DNA from: Porpolomopsis calyptriformis
Lineage: Eukaryota > Basidiomycota > Agaricomycetes > Agaricales > Hygrophoraceae
Assembly: GCA_951640195.1 (NCBI GenBank)
Contig: OX621173.1
Location: 1,857,242 to 1,921,241, forward strand
Direction: 5' to 3'
DNA length: 64,000 bases
The notes under the pieces were generated by a model. It was given only the letters and a program-made list of their open reading frames with translations, had not been told where the DNA came from and did not search any database. How positions within the stretch are numbered: position 1 is the first letter of the stretch; each line of letters begins with the position of its first letter. A program made the translations under genes and the position numbers. This document shows, in pieces, positions 22,343-32,325 of the stretch.

Positions 22343-23791
22343 CTACAGTACAGTCAGCCTGAAACCCGAGGCACGCCTTCCCTCCACCGCTCCATACGCT
22401 GCGACTTTCTTGAGACGGCGTTCTTTTGCAGCCTGCAAGTTTCCCCAAAAGAATAACATCACATCATCCTCATCCCACATTGCCTGGCCCTCTGATTCCA
22501 CCAACCCCACTGTTCTGGCAGCACCAGCTCCAGCTGTGGAACTCCTGGCACCAGCTCCACCAGGATTCTGGGCTTCCTCAAGCTTATGAATTACATCACC
22601 CCTATCATGTGTAGTTCTTGATGGTCCTGTTGGTGCTGGGGCAGGCACGCGCAGATGAGGAGGGTTGGTGCAGTTCTGAAGGAGATCTATACCATGCCCC
22701 CAGCATTTGATGGCTGCGGCACCATAGTTGTAGTGCATTAAAAGGTCTGATGGTTTCACCTTCCTAGTATTTTTCTTGAAAGTGGCATCACTATTGTTTG
22801 GAACAGAGGATGCTACGGTGCTGCCCAGGTCTTCCAGCCATTGCAATGTATAATGGCTACAAGTTGGATAACTGACATCTTCTGACATGTTTGTTTGGTT
22901 GTGGTGTGGGGTAATGTCTTTGGTTTTAAGAATATGGTTTGGAGTCTGAGGATAGGTGGCGGCAACATAGGGATCAGACAAAGGATAGGCGGGTGGACAA
23001 ATATGACAAACTTTGAGAATGGCTGTGAGGTGTTGATCAAATCCAAGATGTATCAAAGCACTTGCAAAGGCACCATTGCAGATGTCATTGATATCACTGA
23101 GCAATGTCACATTTTCCCCGTAGTTTGGATGATTCTCTATGATCAGCTGAAACCACTGATATAGTCAAAGGAAAGGAGACAATCAGACATCTTCCCAGCA
23201 GAAGATCATTGAATGAACTTTGGAACCCCGACTATGGGGAATAATATGTAAACCAGCCCCAAATCTTTGGAGGGCTCCTGTCCACACGCAACAAACATCA
23301 TGCTCCAGCAAATTGGTGTGAAATTCATTATGCGTCTCTGTAGGTTCTGAAGGCACACCTGTCTTAATCTTGATGACCTCGAGGTTGACAGCATGGACAA
23401 GATCTTCATTGACAGATAGCATACCATAAGTGCATGGATGACAGTAATGGCATCATGAAAGAAACATACCCAGACCTGCAACTGGAACATAGTGGTATAT
23501 CCCCTGGTCATCCAGGTTTCCACTAGTATTAATCTCATCACCGCCATGTTCAAGAGCCAGTACACCTTCAATGCTGAGGATGCACCAACCAAGGAAGACG
23601 AGATATTTGTGTGGCTTTAAAGATACAGAACTGATGATATCCAAAGGGATTTGCAGATAGAAGGATGAATCTTCTTCTTGCAGAAGAACTAACGCAACAT
23701 GACCTTCAGGAACAGAGACACTGGCTGCCATCCCACTGCATGTAGAACATCTGTTAGGTCCAATCTCCGATTCATGGTGTACTCGATACAT
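22343..23791 (-). CDS. HNH_2-type nuclease domain protein, four exons
   Basis: Proposed CDS complement(join(22343..22945, 23012..23155, 23219..23403, 23470..23791)), 417 aa, all joins in phase. The N-terminal region includes ALEHGGDEINTSGNLDD, typical of the Agaricomycete proteins with this nuclease. The HNH core reads CVWTGAL...LHIIPHSRGSKW, followed by NDICNGAFASALIHLGFD: His-Ile-Ile-Pro, then Asn-Gly, then a closing His. A C-terminal extension with SDLLMHYNYGAAAIK and an Ala/Gly-rich linker follows. Expression as a self-directed or defence nuclease is only a guess. The whole gene is poor in CpG compared with its neighbours. Its start codon lies inside the sequence homologous to the NAA10 5' flank. 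Confidence 0.75.
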
Positions 23792-25340
23792 TCTATCACC
23801 AACTCAAATGCAACTTCCTATGGCAAGCATTGGACGTTACCTCCAAGAGTCTACAAATGAATATTCGATTAGCTCAAGTTTGCATCCTCAGGACGAGTCA
23901 AGGGAAAATCCATTTTATGACATGAAATTTACACAGGTCAACAATCTCATGGGCATGCAAGCGGGGAATCTGCAGAACCTCCATACTGTTGTTTACTTTT
24001 GCACCCGCCGCCTGTCTTTACGGGACTGACTGATTGTGGCCTGTTTCTTTTTGCCAGCGGAAAACTACGTTATGAAGTTTTGTGCGTGATTTTCTTTTTG
24101 CTTTTCTACCTCATCCCCTTGATATAAACCATCAGTCGGCTGAACAGGGATGTATCATATTCTAACTTGGCCATGCCTCTCATTTGTAGCAGAAGATCAC
24201 AAAGGTAGGATTGTGGGATATGTCCTCACCAGAATGTAGGTCTCCCCGGGAAGGATATCCAACCTGATCTACGACTCACAACTAATTTCGTAGAGAGGAT
24301 GAAAAAACTGAACCCGGTGGTGAGGTTACAGGACACGTCAATTCGATATCTGTCCTGCAATCATACAGGCACCTAGGGCTGGCAAAGAAACTGATGATTC
24401 TCTCCTGTGAGCACACATCCCTTTTGTTTTTTTTCTTCTTCTCCTGGTTGCTTAACCCCCCCCACAGGGCAGAGGAGGCCATGTCAACTGTTCACAAAGC
24501 ATCATATGTTACTTTGCACATGTGAAAATCAAACAAGGCTGCCATCAGTTTGTACAAGGATGCACTTAGGTTTGAAGTCGCTTCTGTGGAAAAGAAATAT
24601 TGTGAGTGCGATCTGCCCCTTTTTCACAATGAGCAACTGGCCAACCTTTTTTACTTAGATGGAGATGGAGAAGACGCATTGTCTATGCGCCTCTGTCTCA
24701 AGCAATCAAGCTAGGCTTTACAGTATGAGACAAGCTATAACTCCTCTATTGGTATCATGACAATTAGGCATCTCAATGTAACCGAGAAGACTCGAAGTGA
24801 GGGGTGCCCAAGACCGCCTCCTCAGACCTGACAAAAATTGACCTTGATGAAAGAGGCAGCCAGTGCCGGGATATATTTGCCACATTGGTGCCACACCCAC
24901 TGCATACTTCACAACCTATGATGAACCATGAAAGAAGTGAAGAGTCAAGCAAGCGTATTGCCAGTCTGACTAGATGGGATGTCGTTAATCCCACAAAAGT
25001 TGACTGTTGCAATTGACCCATTAGATGGAATCCTTGGCTTGGATTAACCACCAAGTTCTTTGCATTGAACAAGAGTCAATGGTTTGTTTGACCACAACCA
25101 TAGCCTCCAGTTATCGAACTGATTGGGATTTGCAGCTATAAGTCAGAGCATTAACATTCTCCTATTACCCACCTATCAGATTTCCTTTTCACAGCATAAC
25201 CCGTGCAAGCAACAACTTTGAACTGGCAGGCTAGTCTTGACCCTGTTCCATTCGCGCTGTTTAACTAAAGAGGCTGTTGAGTTTCCCTGTAGCTTTTGGG
25301 AATTCAATGGGCAAAGGCTGACTCTATTTCTTGGCAAAGA
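23772..25340 (+). repeat. Left arm of a large inverted duplication
   Basis: Aligns in reverse orientation with about 30300-31862. Homology covers the NAA10 5' flank, the whole gene and about 600 nt of 3' flank (for example CCATAGCCTCCAGTTATCGA in both). Near 25300 this arm has a deletion relative to the other, and similarity fades into the start of the Crinkler-type gene. Compared with the right arm it has lost most CpG dinucleotides through transitions. Confidence 0.85.
23857..24714 (+). pseudogene. NAA10-like N-acetyltransferase pseudogene (CpG-depleted copy)
   Basis: Intron-containing inverted duplicate of the intact gene at 30920-31778. All exons can be aligned: MNIRLAQ at 23857, [20 protein letters not shown] around 24160-24220, [13 protein letters not shown] at 24481, and the end [10 protein letters not shown] at 24714. 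The codon pair that reads GTG CGA (Val-Arg) in the intact gene is ATG TGA here, so TGA at 24523-24525 ends the frame before the acetyl-CoA-site C-terminal region. Many other differences are CG to TG or CG to CA, the signature of methyl-cytosine deamination. Because introns are kept, this arose by segmental duplication, not through RNA. Confidence 0.88.
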
Positions 25341-25411
25341 GTAAACTTTGGTGTGTGCCGAAACCCAGTACCGATTATGTCAGCACCTTAATTCTAACCT
25401 TGAACACCATC

Positions 25412-27612
25412 ATGCTTGAACTCAACTGCTTGCATCTTGGTGATCCCCTGAAGGAAGCCTTCTTTGTCGAGATTGATGGGGAGAAGACCATCAGTTATTT
25501 AAGAGAAATCATCAAGGAAAAAAACAAACCAGACTTCGACCACCTTGCTGCTTGCTCGCTCAACCTTTCCCAAGTAAGCGGTCTTGACTTTGGCGAGTTC
25601 CATATGCTTATGGTCACCCGACAGGTATCCATTCCTAATAATGATATTGAAGCAAGCCTACAAGATGTTAAAGATCTGATGGAAATCCTGGGGGCTCCCC
25701 TAATCCATCCCCTCGACAAACTGAAAGTGTACTTTCGGAACCCTCCCAAGAATGACCACATTCACATCCTTGTGTGGGTGCCTATTATGCCTGAATCCCG
25801 CAAGCGTGACCTCGATGGCATTAGTTCTGATGAAGGGAGGGGTAAAAGACATAAAGAGGGTGAGTGGGTGTTGTGTTAGCACTCAACCTCATGTCTTCCA
25901 TTCTCATCTGACTCATTTCCATCTCTCCTTCGGATATCTTCTCATTCCTATATGCATCATAGTACTGATATTTATTACCAGATTCTTCAATTGTGGATGA
26001 TGGCCCTCATTACGTGAATTTCGGTACAGCTTCTATGTTACTCTTTACTTCATTGCTATGAATAACGTTTTCAGGGTTTGATCCACTTCTCCATGATAAC
26101 ACCCTGATGGATTCGATCTTGCATTTCTATGAGCAGTATTGGGGTGTTCCTCTACCTCAGGAGCACACTTCTCTTAAGGATTCAGTCCCTAATCCTAACG
26201 ATGAAGAGAACGATGAGGAGAATGGGGGAGAGAATGACGGTGATCTCCTTCCCACGATCCCACCCCCAATTATTGACACTGAATGGATGCCACTTCTCAT
26301 TCATGCCGAATACCTTAGAATCTATAAATGGGTTGAAGATATGTATGAGGTGGGCATGCCATATCGTCCGTCTGCAATTGTTGTCACAGGCCAGCCCAGA
26401 ATCGGTCAGTACTCTATCATCAATATGAGAAGCTTGTTTTTTGATACTCCTTTGTGCATAGGAAAAACATTCTGGACCTACTACATCCTGCGTCGACGTC
26501 TTGGGGAAAAGTCTGTTTCTCTGTGGTTTCAATCATCCATGCTCTATCTCTTCTGTTCCAAAGGGGTCCTTGTTATCCCTGCCACATTCACCTTTAACAA
26601 ATTTAGCCCACGCATATGGACTATCATTGATTCTGCTCACTCATCCTCCAGCATCCCAAGCACCCTGGCCCATTTCCCGCCTGGTGTCTTCCCCATCTAT
26701 CTCACCTCCCCTCAGCCAGATTGCTGGTCAGGGATTGCACAGGCATGGACGTTCCATCAGGTGATAATGAATCCTTGGACAAGGGCGGAGATCAAGTATG
26801 CGTGAGTATGTTCCTCTCATGACCCACTCGTGCTGAGCCCTCTCTTCCACCACAGCACCAATATCCTATCTTCAAATAGAGGGCTAGATGATGTGGCACA
26901 GAGATATGATCGCTTAGGCCCCACCGCACGCTTCTGCCTCGAATTGACTCCCGATGAAGTTACAGACCACATCTCTGAATGTGACACCTTAATCGATAGA
27001 ACTGATCCTGATCTCTTCAGAAAGATTTTCTTAAATGCTGCCCGATTGTCACTTGATACCTTTTCACATAAAATCTGCCTGATTCAGTGCATGCGAGGAT
27101 CTGCATTAGGTGACTGGCGCTTTACAACTGGTCTCATCTTGGCTGCAGTTGAGCAACAAGTTGCACAGAGGCTTGAGGAGTTCAGTGAAGATCAGCTGTT
27201 GAATATGTGGGCCAACTTTTCAAAACTTGGCATGACTGGTTCGATATTTGAAGCTTTCATCCATCAGCATTTCAGAACGCGTATTGATCTGGACGCTATG
27301 CCAATGGTTTGGTTGAACTGTATCAATTCCCACTGGCATGCTTTATTCAGCACCAAACAGCCTCACTCTGCCACCGTTTATGGAGTGGCACAGCAAGTCT
27401 TCTCCCTCAATGTTGATGTTGGCAGCACATTTGTCTACGATGCCACCACCAAGCTAAAGATTCGACCAGACATCTACTACATACCCCGAAGTGGCCAACA
27501 AGTCACTCTCAACTCTTTTATACTATGTGGAGGATATCTCAATGTGTTTCAATGCACCAGAGGCCATGATCACAGCATTAAGGATGGCCTTGTTAACTTT
27601 CTTGCATTGTAG
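25412..27612 (+). CDS. Crinkler/RHS-type protein: ubiquitin-like header, P-loop NTPase, nuclease domain; late frameshift
   Basis: Proposed CDS join(25412..25573, 25625..25859, 25982..26023, 26075..26404, 26462..26801, 26856..27612), 621 aa. Residues 1-107 form a Crinkler-type N-terminal header (LNCLHLGDPLKEAFFVEI...) ending in HIHILVWVP, the counterpart of the HVLVxxP motif. A Walker A motif GQPRIGKT lies at about 252-259, split by intron 4, and begins the NTPase. The C-terminal region has the order expected of the restriction-endonuclease-like domain of RHS proteins: FEAF (Glu502), RPDIYYIP, then a QCTRGHDHS strand. At 27610 the frame meets a TAG. The family C-terminus (RANWHFVFVIP and beyond, to about 27757) continues in another frame, so about 50 residues are lost by an indel. 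Treat it as a truncated or recently inactivated gene. CpG is scarce throughout. Confidence 0.78.
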
Positions 27613-27978
27613 TGGACTACCTTCCCGCGCAAACTGGCATTTTGTGTTTGTCATCCCTATGAAGGACCTTGTCTCATTCTCTTGTCCTGCTTCGAGTGGC
27701 TCCATAGACAAGGACTTTGGGTTATATACAGCTCACATTCCAATGTTAAGGGCATGACTGTGTTACCTTTCATACAGAGAACTAGGATTTGGATGAGTAG
27801 CTGTCATAGTCGATTTGCCAGCAATATTACATGTCTTGTGGTTCACAAGGAGGATCATAGATGTTCCTCAATTGATTGGATAATCAAGGTATACTATTGG
27901 AAATAAAATTATTTTACACTATCTAAAAGGACCTTAACATAAGGACTTCTCACTGGGGCTGACAGTCAGACCTTGAAG
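27613..27978. other. Frameshifted tail of the Crinkler-type gene and boundary of the CpG-poor segment
   Basis: 27613-27757 holds the out-of-frame continuation of the nuclease domain. After about 27930 CpG returns abruptly in the kinase gene. Confidence 0.6.
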
Positions 27979-29403
27979 CTACAACTGATCAACTTGATTC
28001 ATCTCATTGTCAAACTCGGATTGGTCCTTAGCAGGTTGACACCTCTCCAAGTCCACTAAGAAAACATTACTGGGTCGCGTCCTACAAAAGTTCCGACGTG
28101 CGATATCGCCATGGAGATACCCAGCATCGTGAATGCGTTGGAGAGCAGCCCTCATCTTCATGCGAAGTTTCTGGTTGATATTTTCACCTTCAGGAATGGC
28201 ATCGCCAACAGGTTCCAGGGCGAGGAGCCTCAGAATCCCCCACACTTCGTAAAACCCATAGAGCGTAGGGATTACCTGACCTTGGAGATTTTGCAGAGCT
28301 GCATAGGCGCGAACTTCATCTTCTAGCGAACTTCCTGTGGCAGGATGGTGCAAGACATCGACGATTTTGCAGACCACAGGGAGGTCACTATTCAGAATGG
28401 ATGGCTTTAGAAATCGTGCGGTTATCACACAACCACTTGCTCCACGGCGGGCAGAGCTGAGGTCAAAGCCACAAAGGCGAAAGTCAAGGGCGACACACTG
28501 GTATTGACCATTAACGGAGGGGAGGTGATAATCTCCAGCATTGGTAACAGCACTTCTCCTTCCAAGCCGCCGGTGTGAAGTTTCGAGCTGGAGGGGCAGA
28601 CGGGGTAGGAGATGCATAGAACCAATCGTCGTCAGCCAGTAACACCATGCCGACCCATGCTTTCAGCATCGAGATTGGCGGACTAGATCCGTCTAATTCG
28701 ACGAGAAAGTACTCAAGGGTCTTGCGCTCTGAGGTCTCAGCGCGGCGCAGGAACCAGACACGCTGCCAATTGGTAAGGATACCAAACTTATTGTTGTTAA
28801 AGGTCATATATCCGTAGATTTGTTCGAGAGCATGCAAGGATTGTCGGCTGAGGGTGTCATGATGACTATGTGCATGGGCAGCGGGCAGATCCACCAGATC
28901 AGCCGCCCACCAAGCCTTGTACTCAATCTACACAAGGGGAACTCAATAACCACACACGAAATGGTTGATACACATACAATAAGTTTCGGGTGCGGCTGTG
29001 CGGAACCCATGATCCACGAGAAATCTGGATCTCCTATAATTGCAGCATTTCCACCACCCGGAGAGACGAAGCGTCCATTGACCCCAAGCATGTTCACCAC
29101 CTGTTCAACTGGTGCATGTAATGCGACCATTGCGTGAGCGCGAATTGTTTCTTCATTCTCCACAAATCTTGTCCTTCTCCACGCGTCGATTGTGAGAGGC
29201 GTAGGAGGCAAATTGGCGCGGGCAGTTGCGGATTGGATGGATTGGTGAATGTCACTGAGGAAGGAGGTCCAAGGGGTGAGGGTCGCAAGATCGGTTCTGG
29301 GATATGTGCGCGGAGCTGATTTGACACCACCATGGAAACCAAACGGTTCGAGCTCTGCTTTTCCGTAATCGGAAAAAGGGAGGTCCGGGAGGCTTGTTTG
29401 CAT
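27979..29403 (-). CDS. Atypical protein-kinase-like protein
   Basis: The start is ATG at 29403 (MQTSLPDLPF). Exon 1 is 28978-29403, intron 28928-28977 (GTATGT...GTGTAG), exon 2 begins at 28927, and the last exon ends at the stop at 27979. The join between exon 2 and the last exon, within about 28470-28600, is unresolved: the two frames overlap without a clean in-phase GT-AG pair (one possibility uses GTGCTG...GACCTCAG, 97 nt). The last exon has a glycine loop (RRGASGCVITARF), a strand with the ATP-binding Lys (LPVVCKIVD) and a catalytic loop YLHGDIARRN, but NVFLVDLE in place of DFG. This resembles the kinase/phosphotransferase-like proteins expanded in Agaricomycetes. The gene is CpG-rich, unlike the adjacent Crinkler-type gene. 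Confidence 0.65.
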
Positions 29404-30919
29404 TGCGCAGGCAGTGAACAAAGGAGTGGCGATGGCGGTTTTGGTCAGGTGGTAGAGTATGTGCCCAGCGAGACAAGTGGCTCGTTGGGTTCTACCATGA
29501 TTGCCAACCAAACATTTTGGTCAAATACAATCAGCAAAATGTCGCCATCCAGCTACAAGTCAACGAGTCCAGCAGTGGACGTTCCACTAGCAGATGCTAT
29601 CTGGTTGAACCAGGTGACTATCTATCTTCACGCATCGATCTTTCTCTGTTGATATTTCGCCTCAGGAGAATGACATCGAGCAACGCTGGTCTCGATCTGA
29701 GGGAAGATTTCCCATTCCGCGAAAGCCTCGTTCAGATACCTACATCTTTTGGATACCGGCCACGATCGTTAACAAGGGTTCTTAATCTCCCTGATCACCG
29801 CGACCAAGCAGAGTGCGAAACTAAGGTCTGCAAGACTACATTCATCGGACTTTCCTTCACGAGGAAATCTTCAACATCCAATGCTAGGACTTGGGGTCTT
29901 TCACTACGGCAGATGGCAAAACTCGTCAAAGATACCATTGACGTCAAGCCAATACATCAGTTGTTGGCCTCTTGCTCTCGCTCATTCGACATCGTCTATG
30001 AAACAAGCGCGAAAAGTAGAGGTAGGACTTGCCCCGACGAATAATTCGATGGGAGTCTAACCTGATCTCTTACCAAGAACAATAGGTGGCCACCACCTTC
30101 GCTACCAGTTGTATCAGGACTTTGAGATCTATACTCCCCTCCTGTTCCTTGACCCAGAAATACACCGGGGATCGTTCGAACCATCGAGTTAAAGATTCGG
30201 TACGATTATAGGAGCAGCTCCTCCTCGACCGAACTTTGCTCCTTGACAACAGATCAAGAAATAGAGTCAGCCTCGAGGCAGCCGTGCCAAAATTCAATCC
30301 GAGACCATCATTAGAAATTCCCTTCGCCCATCGAATTCCCAAAAGCTACGGGGAAACTCAACAGCCTCTCTAGTTAAACAGCGCGAATGGAACAGGGTCA
30401 AGACTAGCCTGCCGGTTCAAAGTCGTTGCTTGCGCAGGTTATGCTGTGAAAAGGAAATCTGGCATATGGGTAATAGGAGAACGTTAATGCTCCGACTTAT
30501 AGCTGCAAATCCCAATCAGTTCGATAACTGGAGGCTATGGTTATGGTCAAACAAACCATTGACTCTTGTTCGATGCAGAGAACTTGGTGGTTAACCCAAG
30601 CCGAGGATTCCGTCTAATGGGTCAATTGCGACGGTCAACTTTTGTGGGATTGACGACATCTCATCTAGTCAGACTGGCAAGACGCTCGCTTGACGACGTC
30701 CTCTTCACTTCTTTCGTGGTTCATCATAGGTTGCGAAGTATACAATGGGTGTCACGCCAATGCGGCAAATATATCCCGGCACTGGCTGCCGCTTTTGTCA
30801 AGGTCAATTTTTGTCAGGTCTGAGGAGGCGGTCTCGCTCAGAGTCTTCTCAGTTACGTTGAGATGCCAATTGTCATGATACCAATAGAGGAGTCATAGCT
30901 TGTCTCGTAACTGTAAAGT
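29404..30919. repeat. Repeat copy (29490-30020) and NAA10 3' flank
   Basis: 29490-30020 is the fuller copy of the element also found at 20480-20920. It is open on the plus strand for 175 codons (29517-30044) with no recognisable motif. 30300-30919 is the 3' flank of NAA10 and belongs to the right arm of the inverted duplication. Between them, 30030-30300 has short frames on the minus strand without a match I can name. Confidence 0.55.
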
Positions 30920-31862
30920 CTAGCTTGATTGCTTGAGACAGAGGCGCATAGACAACGCGTCTTCTCCATCTCCATCTAAGTAAAAAAGGTTGGCCGGTTG
31001 CTCATCGTGAAAAGGGGCAGATCGCACTCACAATATTTCTTTTCCACAGAAGCGACTTCAAACCCGAGTGCATCCTTGTACAAACCGATGGCAGCCTTGT
31101 TTGATTTTCGCACGTGCAAAGTAACATATGATGCTTTGTGAACAGTTGACATGGCCTCCTCTGCCCGTCGGGGGTTAAGCGACCAGGAGAAGAAGAAAAA
31201 AACAAAAGGGATGTGTGCTCACGGGAGAGAATCATCAGTTTCTTTGCCAGCCCTAGGCGCCTGTACGATCGCAGGACGGATATCGAATTGACGTGTCCTG
31301 TAACCTCGCCGCCGGGTTCAGTTTTTTCATCCTCTCTACGAAATGAGTTGTGAGTCGTAGATCGGGTTGGATATCCTTTCCCGGGGAGAGACCTACATTC
31401 TGGCGAGGACGTATCCCACGATCCTACCTTTGTGATCTTCTGCTACGAATGAGAGGCGTGGCCAAGTCAGAATATGATACATCCCTGTTCGGCCGACCGA
31501 TGGTTTATATCGAGGGGATGAGGTAGAAAAGCAAAAAAAAAAAATCACGCACAAAACTTCATCACGTAGTTTTCCGCTGGCAAAAAAGAAACAGGCCACG
31601 ATCAGTCAGTCCCGTAAAGACAGGCGGCGGGAGCAAAAGTAAACGATAGTACGGAGGTTCTGCAGATTCCCCGCTTGCATGCCCATGAGATCATCGACCT
31701 GTGTAAATTTCGTGTCATAAAATGGATTTTCCCTTGACTCGTCCTGAGGATGCGAACTCGAGCTAATCGAATATTCATTTGTAGACTCTTGGAGGTGACG
31801 TCCAATGCTTGCCGTAGGAAGTCGCGTTTGAGTCGGTGATAGAAGTGTGTCGAGTACACGTC
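30300..31862 (-). repeat. Right arm of the inverted duplication (CpG-retaining)
   Basis: Reverse-complement counterpart of 23772-25340, containing the intact NAA10 gene. At the diagnostic sites this arm keeps CG where the left arm has TG or CA. With the arms oriented towards each other, the Crinkler-type and kinase genes lie in the roughly 5 kb between them. Confidence 0.85.
30920..31778 (-). CDS. naa10: N-alpha-acetyltransferase catalytic subunit NAA10 (ARD1-like), seven exons
   Basis: Proposed CDS complement(join(30920..30975, 31032..31160, 31223..31335, 31396..31483, 31553..31576, 31653..31698, 31758..31778)), 158 aa, all joins in phase. It is the catalytic subunit of the NatA complex, which acetylates N-termini at ribosomes. 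The protein starts MNIRLAR, continues [18 protein letters not shown] and [20 protein letters not shown], has the acetyl-CoA loop RRLGLAKKL, then [14 protein letters not shown] and the end [12 protein letters not shown]. The length matches the core of the family without the variable C-terminal tail found in animals. Intron 1 uses a weak donor (GTTCGC). A pseudogene copy lies in inverted orientation at 23857-24714. Confidence 0.9.
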
Positions 31863-32325
31863 CGAAACGCACCACACGCACTCTGAGATAATCAAAATGC
31901 AAGTTCTCGACAATATATATTGCATGCCTTTAAAATGCGCCGTAGAAACAGTACATATTCCCAAAAGGTGGAGTGTGATAGCGTACATATATCAAACATG
32001 ACTTGTTAAGAGCGGGAGACGTATATAGCGCGAATGAGGGCATCGTGTGGTATGACGCTCGGTGCTTCGAAGTTTATGTGCAAATAAGAATACAAGATTC
32101 GAGCACGATATGGACAACCCTAATATCGATAGTCCGAGAGAGAGGATAGCAGCAGCGGGGGACGACGCCTGAGGGCGTCCCAGTTGGTCTTTCTCTTTTT
32201 GTTTTTGATACATGAGCGGCAGTATGGTCGCCGCAGATCGAGGCGAAACATTTGCAGTCAAGAGAGAACAGAAGGAAAGGACGAGAGACGGATAAGACTG
32301 GTTATTGACGTCGACGTAAAATGAA
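31863..32325. other. Intergenic
   Basis: Between the NAA10 promoter side and the 3' end of the HMG-box gene. No gene recognised. Confidence 0.5.

Noticed and set aside
23857..24714. Processed (retro-) pseudogene of NAA10
   Set aside because: All introns are still present, so it is a segmental duplicate.
22340..27930. Classical Neurospora-type RIP
   Set aside because: The visible changes are at CpG rather than mainly CpA, so I describe it as CpG deamination; true RIP cannot be claimed without counts.
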